Shown here piece by piece: positions 22,579 to 37,598 of a stretch of 64,000 bases of DNA; the stretch's first letter is position 1; the number at the start of each line of letters is the position of its first letter. The stretch is from Tricholoma matsutake (lineage: Eukaryota; Basidiomycota; Agaricomycetes; Agaricales; Tricholomataceae), in contig AP026540.1 in the NCBI GenBank assembly GCA_026075535.2, positions 5,890,001 through 5,954,000 of the forward strand, written 5' to 3'. Below the pieces are notes generated by a model. It saw only the letters and a list, made by a program, of their open reading frames with translations, ran no database searches and was not told the origin of the DNA. The position numbers were made by a program, and so were the translations under genes.

Positions 22579-25332
22579 ATGAAACCTCTCTACCAGCGTC
22601 TTCACTTGCAAGTAGCATACACATTTCCTTGTATTGCTTAATTCTCATTTTCTACAGATACACGGAGGGCAATGACACGTATATTTTTGCACCTGCCGAG
22701 TCCGGGATAAACACACAGTCATTCACAATACATCGCTCGTCTAGGGACATTGTTCTCAACCGTTCGTCGAATCGAAGTTTAAGAACCGGTATTGCTAACT
22801 TAGATTGCAACCAGGTCCCAACGAACCGTTACCAATTTATGCCCGCTGTTCGCCTAGAACAATATATGGTATTGTTGGCCTTATATCCCTATCATTATGT
22901 TCGTCCATTTTGCCATAACCCTTCTCCCGTCCTTACCGTTTGGATAGCGGAATATATAATCGTCTTGACTGGCCGTGAACTTCGAGGTCGCCTAATGGGG
23001 CATGAAGTTTACCGTGCCACCGATTTCGACATTCTTCCCTTGAACCCTGTTGTCTCAACTGATAACTCGCCGCATCCGGTGGAAGGTCACCTCTTGGCTC
23101 TTGTTCGGTCCCATCTACGTGGAGGGAACTTCTTTTTCAGTTACGAATGGGACTTGACGCGAAGAATGCAAGCCCAATGGGAGACTCGGGATAAAGAAGC
23201 GGGTAAATATTTCTGGGAAATGGTGCGTCTAAGATTTCAGTTGGCTTCTAATCCGTTTACTAATCTCTCTGCAGGCGGACGACCGTTTTTTTTGGAACAG
23301 GTACGCGACTATAGCAGGCGCTCCGAACGCTCGGTTTACAGTGGGCAACCATTAGGTTCCTACAATCGAGACTAATCGATGCAACTACTAGCGATCCGTT
23401 CTCAAATGTACGATCTTAGTTCGATGTCCTTAGTACATATTTGACTCTGGTTTCTTACAGCTCGGCAAATTTATTCTCCCCATTATATACGGGAGTACGC
23501 CTATACAATCTCGTTATCACAAAATAGTTCGACTGAACTACTCACTTTAAGCATTCGATTTACGTCCCGTCTTTGTCCATGGCCGGCATATGCAGCTTTG
23601 TCTTATCAGTCGCAAATCCCGCTTTCGTGCTGGTACACGCTACTTTCGTCGCGGAATAGATCATGAAGGGCACGTCGCCAACTTCAACGAAACGGAGCAA
23701 ATTCTCCTCGTAGAGGATCAGACTACGTCAGAAGTCCATCCCCCCCTTGGTGGTACATTCGCAGCGAAGCTGAGCTTCGTTCAAATCAGAGGGAGCATAC
23801 CTGTCTACTGGGCAGAGGTAAATACCCTGATGTATAAACCGGATTTACAGATTATGGATCTTCAAGATACCGTGCGTTCCTGCTCTTAAATGCTTTGCTA
23901 GTATATAAACCTCCGAATTACATTAGGTTGATGTAATGCACAAACATCTTCAAGAGCAGGTTTCAATATATGGGGAACAAGCTTTAGTAAATCTTGTCAA
24001 TCAGAAGGGCTACGAACGACCTATGAAGGAAGCCTATGAACGATACTTTGCGCAGGTGTGTTGAATCGTTCGAACTTCTAGATCCAGCCCTGCAGCGTTT
24101 TTTGTATAGATGAACCTACCCCAAGTGCAATACCGGTATTTTGATTTTCATCATGAATGCCGAAACATGCACTGGGATCGTATTACAGTGTTGATTGATA
24201 AGATGAAAGACGACTTGGAGAGACAAGGGTTCGAAGCCTACAAGTCTTACTGGAAGACGCCATCTTTACCATTGTTACAGATATTTTTACCTCGACGCAT
24301 CTCAACCCTCACCTGTAAAATTGCAGCGAGGCACTGTTCGCACCAATTGCATGGACACCCTTGACCGAACAAATGTCGTTCAAGCGGCGCTAGCCAAATG
24401 GACGCTGCACCAGCAGCTGATAGAGCTCGGGATCCTGTCGCCAAGTGTCGGTGTCGACAACTACGAGGGTTTAAGTAAGGATCTTAGAGAAAGTAGGTGA
24501 TCCTCCCCCTAGGACTCTCATTTTTTGTGGTTGATCTGGGTGGATTTCAAGTGTGGGCGAATCACGCAGATGAGATTGCGACTGCTTATGGCGGATCTGC
24601 TGCGCTGAAGTCCGATTTTACGCGGACAAACAAACGCACACGCAAGGGTGCCTTTGACGATGTTTTGAAGTCCATCCAGAGATACTTGAAGAACAATTAT
24701 TTTGACGGTGCACGACAGGTATAACTAATACATGCTATGATACTGGTGCTGATTCTGATCTGTTTGGCCCAGGACGCATTTGACTTGATGACTGGGAACT
24801 GGACTCCTAGAAAGAACCCTTCAGCAACCATGTTTTTAGTTACCGACACTCGTCCGTTGCTCATTCGTTCGGTATGAGCTTCATGGCATGATACGGACAC
24901 CATAAACTAAGGCTACTGCGATTCTTAGATGCCTTTCATTGCCTCGTTCTCGCTTTTCATGATCTGTGCTGGTCTGACTCTGCCCCGCACCTCTGGTATG
25001 TTGCAACTTGGATTATGAAACCAAGTTTGTCCTCGACTTACTGCTCTCCAGACTATTCTCTTTTTTATTACTTCATGTTGTGGTTCACTCTTCTTTCAGT
25101 AGTCCTTCTTTTCATCCTCATTCATGGCATTGCCTACGTTTCATGGCCACGACTCATCCCTCCCACCGACGTCATATACTATTCTGGGCCTGGGTTCCGC
25201 TCCGCGAACAATGGGAAAGGGATCAACGGTGACCTTACAGCGAAGAAGGTAGGAAGATGGCTAAGAGGTGGAAAAGCTCCCATGGGGATTGAAGAAGTTG
25301 AGATGGGGACTATCAAAAAGAGAGTTGATTGA
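22579..25332 (+). CDS. SAC1: Phosphoinositide phosphatase Sac1
   Basis: The Sac phosphatase domain is spread over many short exons. Recognisable elements are GIVGLISLSLSEYIIVLTG (joined across an intron at about 22905), HEVYRATDFDILPL, SFEWDL-like SYEWDLTRRMQ, ADDRFFWNR, and the catalytic CX5R loop CMDTLDR near 24345, flanked by RTN and TNVVQAALAKWT. Two hydrophobic segments near the C-terminus (FIASFSLFMICAGLTL; LWFTLLSVVLLFILIHGI) form the ER/Golgi membrane anchor. Sac1 removes the 4-phosphate from PI4P and drives lipid exchange at membrane contacts. The intron 22762-22814, with a CTAAC branch site, restores frame across a long false open frame. The first exon (ATG 22579, MKPLYQRLHLQ) does not join the second in phase with the obvious GT-AG pair, so the start is approximate. 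Confidence 0.93.
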
Positions 25333-26469
25333 TCCTTACCAGAACATTATTACGGACTCTATACATATCACCTGTTCTCTCTGTAAGGCTAATAATTTGA
25401 CCATAACTTGCTCAGCTTTGCAAAGTTCTTAAAGAACTTTTGTAGATATGAGATGTTCAACTGCTTAAAAATTGACATGTTCATTCAAATTTCGAGCAAA
25501 GAATTGGCAAGGAATTGCGATTCTTGGTAGTCGGAAGTCAGGATGATAGTATCAATGTCGAAGGCATACATATGGACTTCCCGTAAGTAGCGTCTCGAAA
25601 TATAGATTCGTTCTAAACATTGCTGAGAGACCCCGGAAAATCGTTCGTGCTCCGATGGCTTCTTCATATCTGGCGGAGAACTCCGGTAGCTGACCAAATA
25701 TATCAGAGATCTGATTGATATAAAGTAAGGTCTGCTCCACTGAAGGTTACACACCACCCACGTGATGCTATGTAAGATAGATATAATCTCGTCCAGCGAA
25801 AGTAGTATAGTTTAGACAAAATATCAACTACGTAATCACATAGAATGTAAAAACACCACCCACAGTGAACTGTTCACCTAGTGACCAGTTTTTTGCACAT
25901 ACAGAAGTAGCTGACCTAATATATCAGAAGATGATAAGTAAAATGACACTGTCATACTGATCTGTAATTTACTCTCCGCCTGGCACCGCGTTTATTCCTG
26001 TCCTGCGGGAACTTGCAAGTCACCCATTACTGATGAAAGTCAGGTGGTGGGCCCGGGGGAACGAAGTTAGTATCTTTCAAAGAGCTAGTTCGCCAACATT
26101 CGATTGAAAGAAGCAGGTAGTAGATGACAACTCCCTTAGTGGAAACACAAGTCTTGATCCATCCTCGTCGCTGGGGTGGCTGACACCCAATGAAAGATTG
26201 GCAGCTAATATTAGATATTCTTGAGTTCTTGACTCGCTACATATACAGAATGACATTCTGACAATAACAGGCCAGAAGGTCAAAGCCTTGAGATACTTAA
26301 CCGCCAGAATCGAAATATTTACTCGTCGTGGACTCGTGGTTATGTTGGCCCTTGTTGGCCTATCACGAGATAACAGCCGCGGAGTTGAAAACCAGGTCAA
26401 ACAAATTTTCTTTTTCCACACGGCAACCTTTCAAGATTCTCCTCAAGCCCGACGCTCAGTAGGATCACC
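25333..26469. other. Intergenic, 1.1 kb, AT-rich, no gene seen
   Basis: Short open frames here (25485-25757 and 26077-26421 minus) show no domain, no splice-extended partner and no resemblance I recognise. The first kilobase downstream of SAC1 is AT-rich. The right end should hold the promoter of the NAP-family gene at 26470. Confidence 0.5.
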
Positions 26470-27485
26470 ATGGTCAAGGGAACGAAACGTGGGTCTCCCG
26501 GCGCGGAGTTGGAGAAAAGCCCCCTTCAAAACGTCGAGCTTAGTGACGAAGACGCCAAGAAACTTCAGCAGGTGCAGCGCGATATCGCACGCGCTGAGCT
26601 GGTTCTAGGTTAGTAGCCACTTGATTCATTGTGTGAAATGTAGCTGATCACAAACTTGAATGCGTTCAGAACGTCATGCTCAGTCGAAGCTCGTTTCTGT
26701 ATACGAACAGCGCCGCAAAGTCATCCAGACGATTTCCAACTTCTGGCCGATTGCGTTAATGAACCATACTATGTTTGCATACCACGCTCAGCACAACTCA
26801 GATCAGTCTGCACTGGTATATTTGGAAGACCTCTGGGTTGCAAGAGACCGAGACGAGCCCAGGTGTTTTACAATTGAATTTGTGCGTTTCAGATGCTCGC
26901 TGCAGACCATTAATGTCTCATAGTGTATAGCATTTCAAAGAAAATCCTTACTTCTCCGACAAGGTTCTAAAGAAGGAATATAAATATGTGGCACCTCTTG
27001 CCGCAGCCGGTGAAACGCCTGATGCCGACGGCATTACAGACTCTATACTCGATTTTTCATGGGAACGTGATGTTGTGGCTTCGGTGAGCACAGCTTCACG
27101 GTACATATACAGCAATCTGAAGATGTTCAAGAGCACAAAAATCAACTGGAAAGACCCCAGCCAGGCTCTTACAAAACTGTATCCCCGCCAATCAGGGGAA
27201 GACGATGATGATATGCCAGGAGACCCTGGCAGTTTCTTCAACTTTTTCGAGCATGACTCGGACCCGTCGGATGTAAGTGTTCTGATCTAATTGGTAGCTC
27301 TAAATCTTATGTGGGTTTAGGTTGGCCTATCAATAGGCAATGAAATATTCCCAGAGGCGATTGAATATTTCCTGGGAACAGCAGGAGGAGAGGATTTGGA
27401 ATCTGACGATGAAGATGAAGATGAAGATGAGGACGCAGAGGAGATTGATCTTGAGAAACCAAGAAGCAAAAAGCAAAAGGTCTGA
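26470..27485 (+). CDS. Nucleosome assembly protein family, SET/Vps75-like histone chaperone
   Basis: Starts MVKGTKRGSPGAELEKSP and continues with an acidic-basic helix (EDAKKLQQVQRDIARAELVL), the long dimerisation helix of NAP folds. Later exons give RKVIQTISNFWPIALMNH, the SET/NAP 'earmuff' sequences YLEDLWV and DEPRCFTIEFHFKENPYF, the step VLKKEYKYV and WKDPSQ, and finally FFNFFE. A C-terminal Asp/Glu-rich tract with DEDEDEDEDAEE ends in a basic KKQKV. Introns near 26608-26668 and 27084-27130 keep the frame. The lack of longer NAP1-specific N-terminal sequence and the FWPIALMNH helix favour the SET/TAF-I subgroup, which binds H3-H4/H2A-H2B and supports chromatin assembly and acetylation. 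Confidence 0.88.
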
Positions 27486-27588
27486 TGGAGTGGTTTAAAA
27501 TTATCTTCAAAAAAACTATTTTTGGTACCATCACGATCCATCACGATGCATATGATGTTGTTGTGTCTTGAAAGCTTGAACGACGACG

Positions 27589-29170
27589 ATGATTGTCTTG
27601 CCTGTGCTAGTCGCTGTTCTCCACGTCTCTGGCGGTTTGTCTGCCACTTCTGGATCGTTGACAGTCACTCCTTCTTTGCCTCCTTCTGTCACTTTTACTC
27701 TTCTCTCTACAAATCCAACTGCTGTTCCTTTGTCTTCTATCGTTGCCAACGCCTCATCTTTACCTACCAGCTCCTTGTCTTCTACTGTCCCTCCAGGCAC
27801 TCAACCAACTTTCCTTCCACTTGCCCCTCCTTTGCCTAATGGTGAGTCTTCTTTGATGTTCCTCACTGTTTTTAACTGTTCATCTTCAGCTGCCCTGTTG
27901 TCCCCATCGAATTATCCATCCCTTGATAAGCAACCTCCGACAAACACTTCTCTAGTTCAACAATGGATCCAGGATGTCAACAATTCTGGCACTTCTATAC
28001 CTAATATACCACCCACACTCCCAGGTTTGGTTAGGTTTTCTCTTCCCATTCAACTTGGAAATTAATAATCTCTAAAGGAGGATGTGCTGCAAATCCTGCT
28101 GCTGTTGCTGATACTTCGCGCTGTTGGTGGTCTTGCAGTGGATGCACCAGACCATCCGACGTCACTTCTTGTCCAACACAGCGGACATGGGGTCTGACTT
28201 ACGATGATGGTCCAGCGTACCATACGCCCGAGCTCTTGAGTTATCTTGACCAACACGGCTTGAAATCGACATTCTTTGTAGTTGGCTCTCGTGTCATATC
28301 ATTTCCTGGTTTACTCCAAGCGGAGTATATGGGTGGACATCAGATCGCTGTTCACACATGGAGCCATCCCCCCTTGACGACTTTGAGCAACGAAGAGATC
28401 ATTGCTGAACTTGGCTGGTCAAAGAAAGTCATTAAGGATGTTTTGGGTGTCACCCCGAACACTATGAGACCACCTTATGGTGATATCGAGTAAGTCACTT
28501 GTCTCGTGCCTTTCCGAGTCATCTCGCTAATTGAAGAACAGTGACCGTGTGCGTGCCATCTCTCTGGCGATGGGCCTCACCCCTGTCATTTGGACACGCC
28601 TTAATCCAACAACGACTTTTGACACAAATGGTAGGTCATGCTTCTTATAGTATGTTTGCCAGTTACATGACGCCATCGATTCATCATAGATTTCAATATT
28701 GCATCAAATGGCACTACCGTGGGGGATGTTCTGTACAACTGGGAAAATATCGTCCGAAATGCAAGTACCCTGCAGACTGGCTTTATTGTTCTGGAACATG
28801 ATCTTTTCCAACAATCTGTCGAGGTTGCTACGGGATACATTCTCCCAGATGGACAGGCCCGCAATTTCAACATTAAACCTGTTATTTCTTGCCTGAACAA
28901 GCCCCTTTCCGATGCATACATTGAGACTAACAACAATCAAACTAACCCCCCTGCTCAGTCCGGTGCGTTTGGTGAACATTTTATCTCTCGCTGTTGCAAT
29001 ACTGAGGCAATTCCTCAGGATCGGCCGTTACGCGGTCTTCGGGTGCCCAAGCAACTAGCACTAGCACGAGCAGCAGCGGTGCTGTATCCATCTTCGACTA
29101 CGGTTTTAGTCTTGCCGTCCCCGCCACCCTCGTAGGACTTTTCGCTGGTCTTGTGGCTGTCCGAACGTGA
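27589..29170 (+). CDS. Chitin deacetylase, GPI-anchored type (carbohydrate esterase family 4)
   Basis: N-terminal signal peptide (MIVLPVLVAVLHVSGGLSA) and a Ser/Thr/Pro-rich leader, then a cysteine-containing segment (GGCAANPAAVADTSRCWWSC). CE4 motif 1 reads LTYDDGP, with the catalytic base and metal aspartates; motif 2 is HTWSHP, with both metal histidines; motif 3 is RPPYGDID. A later segment, FIVLEHDLFQQSV, supplies the leucine/histidine motif. The last exon, after an intron at about 28960-29010, encodes a Ser/Thr stretch and a hydrophobic tail through VPATLVGLFAGLVAV, consistent with a GPI-attachment signal. The enzyme deacetylates cell-wall chitin to chitosan at the plasma membrane or wall. 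Confidence 0.93.
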
Positions 29171-29810
29171 AAGCTTTTTTGCTCCACGAACATGCATACT
29201 TTTCCTTCATTTCTAGATGGATCAACCATTATATAAATATACCTGACCTCTTACTACGATAACCACCGTCGGATCTGTTTTTTTTTTGTATTTCACGGCT
29301 GGAGGACCTTTTTCATTACGTTGTGCACTTTTCGGACGATTTGAATTACATACTGTTTTTGGTTACACGCTTCTGGCGCGCCGTGCTTGGATAATTGTAA
29401 TACACTTGACGATCAATATCAACGTTGGCATCATGTCTCCATCGCGACACTACTTATGTTGAACGACGCAGAACGACGCTGACAGACTTAAAATTAGCAC
29501 TCGATTAAATAAAATTAGCCGTCAAGCCAGCGAAGCAACCAAATCAAATTATATAAATGAATAACGAATTGAATGTTTATATATACATGTAAGAATAAAA
29601 GGGTATGGTATGATAAAACATGTGAGTGGGACAGCGGAGCCCGGAGCCCGGAAAAAGTCAACGTCAAAACAAACCCAAAGGAGGAGTACACATACAAACT
29701 AAGGAAAAAAGTGTGAAGATAACAGCACCAAGTGAGGGCGAAACAGAGAGCCGGTCTATAATGTTTAACCATGACCCAAAACCTTTATACCACCAAGGCA
29801 TCTAATAATG
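29171..29810. other. Convergent 3' intergenic region
   Basis: About 640 bp between the chitin deacetylase stop and the SRPK stop. It is AT-rich with an oligo-T run near 29279-29288. It must hold both 3' untranslated regions; no gene seen. Confidence 0.55.
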
Positions 29811-33090
<3,280 letters not shown>

Positions 33091-33339
33091 TCACTGTCGT
33101 CACACGTTACCTTTCGGACTTCCGCACAAGGACGTTCCGCGAGGTACACGCAAGCAACAACAAACCAGGTGCAGCCGTTATCACCACCGTCTCGGCACAT
33201 AACTCGTCGAATGGATGATATCAACGGGTGCTCGTCCAATCTCAGCGTAGAGACCAAGAAATCTCGTGGAAGAAGTATTCTGCTACAGTCCGAGTCATCG
33301 CAGCAACACAACGGCATTGCCCTAACAATGACTCAGACA

Positions 33340-33985
33340 TACATATTCCTCTGGATGCGCTATGCAGGATTTGTCTAAAGGATCAAGTTCTATTTCGCAG
33401 CCAAAGCGAACCTGGAGATGGGCCCCCTTGATTCCCACTGATGAAGAATTTCACGCGGCATTGCAAGTTCTACACTATGTACTCGCAACGTTTTCTGCGA
33501 CAAATCTCGATATATCGGGAAGTGGTAGCATAAACTTTCGCTCAGCCCCAAGGAACAAGCACATAACCCAAACCAGGAAACGGACAAGACTTTGCATCTG
33601 TAAATTTTCCTTACTGTCTCATCCTCTCTACCTCTCCCACTGTTCGCCATGCAGTGACTCCAATTGCGTCTTCGAGCCTTATCCTCCAACCCAGTTTCAA
33701 CCTTATGGCGAAAACTGCGCTTATCACTGGTGCACGCGTGAACCTCAGTTTCCACACGGTTCTCCGTCTTTTCAGGTGTGGCGCAAGCATCATCGCATCC
33801 ACGCGATACCCGCATGATGCCGAATCTCGCTATTTTCTCCAGCTTGATTCACACCCTTGGAAAGATCAACTTCCGAACGGCAAAGGACCTGTTTGCACTC
33901 GTGGGCGCAGTCAAGGAGTGTCTACAAGGGTGGGAAACGGTGAAGCTGGTCCTCTTGATCAAATACTGGCCGACCTATGAGAAAT
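33340..33985 (+). pseudogene. Decayed short-chain dehydrogenase-like gene
   Basis: Frame-hopping similarity to a fungal oxidoreductase family. One frame has a LDALCRICLK segment and LFRSQSEPGDGPP, interrupted by a stop at 33431. A second frame resumes IPTDEEFHAALQVLHYVLA. A third has the Rossmann nucleotide-binding start KTALITGARVNL and RCGASIIASTRYPHDAESR, then the frame shifts again before FRTAKDLFALVGAVKECLQ. No catalytic YxxxK segment follows; the sequence stops matching near 33985. At least two frameshifts and loss of the C-terminal half mark it as a pseudogene. The family call is from the TGxxxxxG-like pattern and from memory of similar proteins. Confidence 0.65.
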
Positions 33986-33989
33986 GGAG

Positions 33990-35118
33990 GTTAACCTAAT
34001 ATTCACGCACACAGAAGCAGGCATAGCGTCGTAATTCCGTCGATCCAGAGTACTTATATGAGTGCTGACCCCGGGTGGATGCAAATGGTAGGGATACATG
34101 AGCGGGATCGACTGGGAAGATGGTGCCGCTAGGGTGTTGTGGGGCGTAGCAATGAGAGAGAAGGGGAGCCGGTCTAGGGTAGGTTCCTATAACATTTAGA
34201 TTCGTCAATGTCAGGTGTGAATTATGGGGTTTAAATGGGCAGCATCTCTAGAGCACACAGCCTTTCTACCGCCGTAGGGATAGGGACTTATGAAGATGCC
34301 AAATGGGACTAATGAAATTTATAGCAGCTTTTAAAAGACCTTCAAAGGGCCACCAAAAATCCGTGTGGTGTAGAAGTCTCTGGTATAAGCCACTTAGACT
34401 CTGAGGCTTCAATAATTTAATAGAAAGTAAAACTTCACAACACATGATTATTGCACTAAGTCGCGCAGGTTTTACCCAAGTATGATGTACGTGTCTATAG
34501 ATGTCCCATAGACGCATCTCGCTCAAAGGATGGAATGAACGCTTGAGTGCCGTGTTTCACGGCGCTGACAGAGTTCCATATATTGATGCTCACCCGTGGA
34601 CAGCGAATCGATGCAGACTCACGGAAATGCAAATAACTGAGCACACAGATATTGACGTAGACATATTGTGAGCACATATGGACGAGCTCGGGAGACGGCT
34701 TACCAGCTACGGGGTGAGTAAAAAATTCTGACGTGGCAGCGAGTCGAACGTTCCTCGTTGAACTGTCAGATCGCGGTTAACAGCTCGCACGCCTGATGGA
34801 GATTATAGGTGATTCTTACTTCTTTCATTTGAATATTAGAGTATTTTGAAGACGAAGAGTGATGGCAAGAACTTAACGCGTCAAGCCGATTGGTCGACCA
34901 TCCTATGTTGTTCCAACTTTTTTATTGATCAGTCGGCCCCTTCTGCAGTTGTTCTCAGTCACTAGTCATGCTCGCTGCTAGCCAAGCTAGCGTTTTCAGT
35001 CCGTTTATCGTTACAGTGCCGTATCTCCAATAGCTAGCTCCGATCGCGAGTGTACAGGGGCCCTGAGGTTATTACAACAACTCCTTTTCTATCATATTCA
35101 TAACTAGGAACTTCAAAC
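33990..35118. other. Intergenic, 1.1 kb, no gene seen
   Basis: Open frames here are short and unsupported. The right-hand end, about 35000-35118, should contain the promoter and leader of the STE20-family kinase gene. Confidence 0.5.
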
Positions 35119-37199
35119 ATGGCATCCTCCCCCTCTTCTACAGTCTCACTAGCCCCGGGGTTAACGGGCCCTGCTAACATGTCGCTTGGCTCAAAAAAGT
35201 TTATCGGCGCAGTGAAGGACGAATGGCAGCTATACAGGTATTGCATCTCACATATTTAGTTGATTCACGTCAAGCTCACTCGAGCTCTTCAGTGACCGTG
35301 CTTCTGATTATACTATCGGTTCAGCCATAGGCTTCGGTGCTTCGTCTATCGTGTATGCTGCTACCTATCAACCACAGCCGCCAACGCCTCCACCAATATC
35401 ATGCGCGCTCAAGGTCCTTGACCTTGATGCACTCCCACCCCGTTCACTTGCTCTTCTTCAACAGGAAACAACTCTGATGTCCCTCTCGAAACACCCAAAC
35501 GTTCTACGTGTACGTGGATCATGGATGAACGGCCACAAGTTGTACATTGCGTTGCGTCTCATGAACAAGGGAAGTGCCGCCGACGTGATGCGTTACGGTT
35601 GGCCTGGTGGTATGGAAGAGGATGTTATCCGTTGTATATTGTGTCAAGCATTGCAGGGATTGAAGTGAGGTCAACATTATATGACGATTCATTCATCCTC
35701 AAATATTTCTTTCTTAGTTATCTCCATATTAATGGATTCATCCACCGCGACATTAAGGCTGCAAATCTTTTGATCGATGACGACGGAACGGTTCTCCTCG
35801 GCGATCTGGGTGTTGCCGCGAATCTCGCAGAAGATACATCTCAGCTCCATGGAACTTCGATATCAAGGCCCGAGTCTTCTGCCCAACAAACTGATAATGG
35901 CCATGGGAACTTAGCTGCAAAGAGGGTCGTTTTGTTTGACCATACCGTTCCCGTGGTCGAACGGCCACGGATGGGGAAACGCAAATCTTTTGTGGGAACG
36001 GTATGTTTTTCCTCTGGCTCCAATGCTTGTTATATTTTAAGCTGCGGTCTCAGCCCTGGTGGATGGCTCCAGAACTAATACAAGGCCGACAATATGACTC
36101 GTCTGCGGATATTTGGAGTTTTGGCATCACTGCCTTGGAGCTGACACAGGGCCGTCCTCCTAGGTCCAGAGAATCACCACAGAGAGTTCTGCTGAGAACG
36201 TGTGTCCACAACCTTCACCTCATGTAAGGAAATTAACAAGTGTGGAAAAGCATTCGGGATGAACCCCCAACGCTTGACCGCGTGGGAGGAGTCTACAAAT
36301 ACTCTCGCGCGTTCAAGGAAATGGTAGACAGCTGTTTAGTCAAGGATCCCTCCAAACGGTAGGGCGACTCTTATTTCGACTTTGATTGGTGATTAAATTT
36401 TCTTCGAGCCCGACAGCGCAAGAGTTGCTCCAGACACCATTTTTCAAGGCATCGAAGAAGAAGTCCTATCTTGTTGGCGCTATTCTGAGTGTGTCTACTT
36501 TGGGTTTGTTTCGATGATCTAACATTCGTGTTGCGAGTAGAAGATCTGCCTCCTTTGTCGGAGCGGCAAGAACGTCGGCTTGCACATCATGCGCAGACCC
36601 TTCATTCGATAGACTCTTGGGACTTTACAACGACACTCAATTCCAGTGCCTTCTACGCGCAAACAATGGAAGGGGTCGGTTCCCCATCCCAGGTCGAAAA
36701 TACTGAGCCGGGTGACGGTGTTTTTGAAATCGAGGACAACCCAGTGCTTGAAGATCAAAGCCACAAACGACGACACATCAAAGGGGTTTCTTGGGCTAAC
36801 GAGCCGGAGATTACATCAGAACAAGGCGAGCCGCCTGAAACGGATTTAGCGACATCTTCTGATCCTTCAGACTCAGGCTTCACGGATCCTGGTCCCAGTC
36901 CATCCACCTCTCCTACTGATGATTCAAGTACCTCCTCTTCATTGCGTGACTCAACGCCAATTTCAAGACCTCAAAGTCCAAATAGGCTTATACCCGTAGC
37001 CCCGCTCCCGCAGAACGCGCTTACACATAAACGTAATTTATCGGATGTCAACCTGCCATCACTTCGTGTCTTCACCTCTACTTCAAAGTCATCTCTAGAT
37101 GGGCACGGTCTGTCCTCCTCATCTCAGGTCGGCTTATGGCAAAGATTTAAATCTAACGTGCGACGGCGCGACGGCCTTAATATGAGAAGGCAAGCCTAA
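35119..37199 (+). CDS. STE20-family (OSR1/SPAK/Fray-like) protein kinase
   Basis: Starts [20 protein letters not shown]. The kinase domain opens [16 protein letters not shown] (glycine loop), followed by CALKVLDLD with the catalytic lysine, [25 protein letters not shown] and an [10 protein letters not shown] segment, so the DFG is DLG. The activation segment holds an insertion of about 50 residues before [15 protein letters not shown], followed by [20 protein letters not shown] and [14 protein letters not shown]. The long C-terminal tail is Ser/Pro-rich and ends [15 protein letters not shown]. The similarity of the ATP site and [10 protein letters not shown] to OSR1/SPAK suggests stress or ion-balance signalling, by inference. 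An exon junction at about 35238-35292 keeps the frame, whereas the 3' half of the kinase is split by several small introns. Confidence 0.87.
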
Positions 37200-37598
37200 G
37201 AAAGAGGATGAGTAACTTCGGAGACGTGGGGAAGCATGTGGTAACCAAGACTAGCCACGCCACTCAAGGAAGGAAGGAAGGAAAGAGGAATTCCGTCAGT
37301 AATTGTTTTTGACTTGCATGGATGCTGCAAGGAACCGGAAGATAGGAGACGCTGATATAACATATTACGATTTGCATCAGACCTTTGGAATACATAGATA
37401 TCCACATGCTGTACCACCATCATGCCATGTAAATATTTATCTCCCTCATAATATTCACAACTGCTAAACAAATACTATGTACTTATGTAAAGTATATGTA
37501 CCCAAGCGCTGTTCTGTGTTTCAACGTAACTTCGCAGTTTCACGTGATTGCTTAATAGTTGATTGTCCCACTGGTCTTAGTCTATTGAAGGTTTCACG
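37200..37598. other. Intergenic, about 400 bp
   Basis: Between the kinase stop and the CSN6 start. No gene seen; it presumably holds the 3' end of the kinase transcript and the CSN6 promoter. Confidence 0.5.

Noticed and set aside
25485..25757. Minus-strand 90-codon frame after SAC1
   Set aside because: AT-rich, no domain, no spliced partner, low-complexity context.
27307..27544. Minus-strand frames over the acidic tail of the NAP gene
   Set aside because: They are antisense to a GA-rich acidic tract and simply mirror it as Ser-rich sequence.
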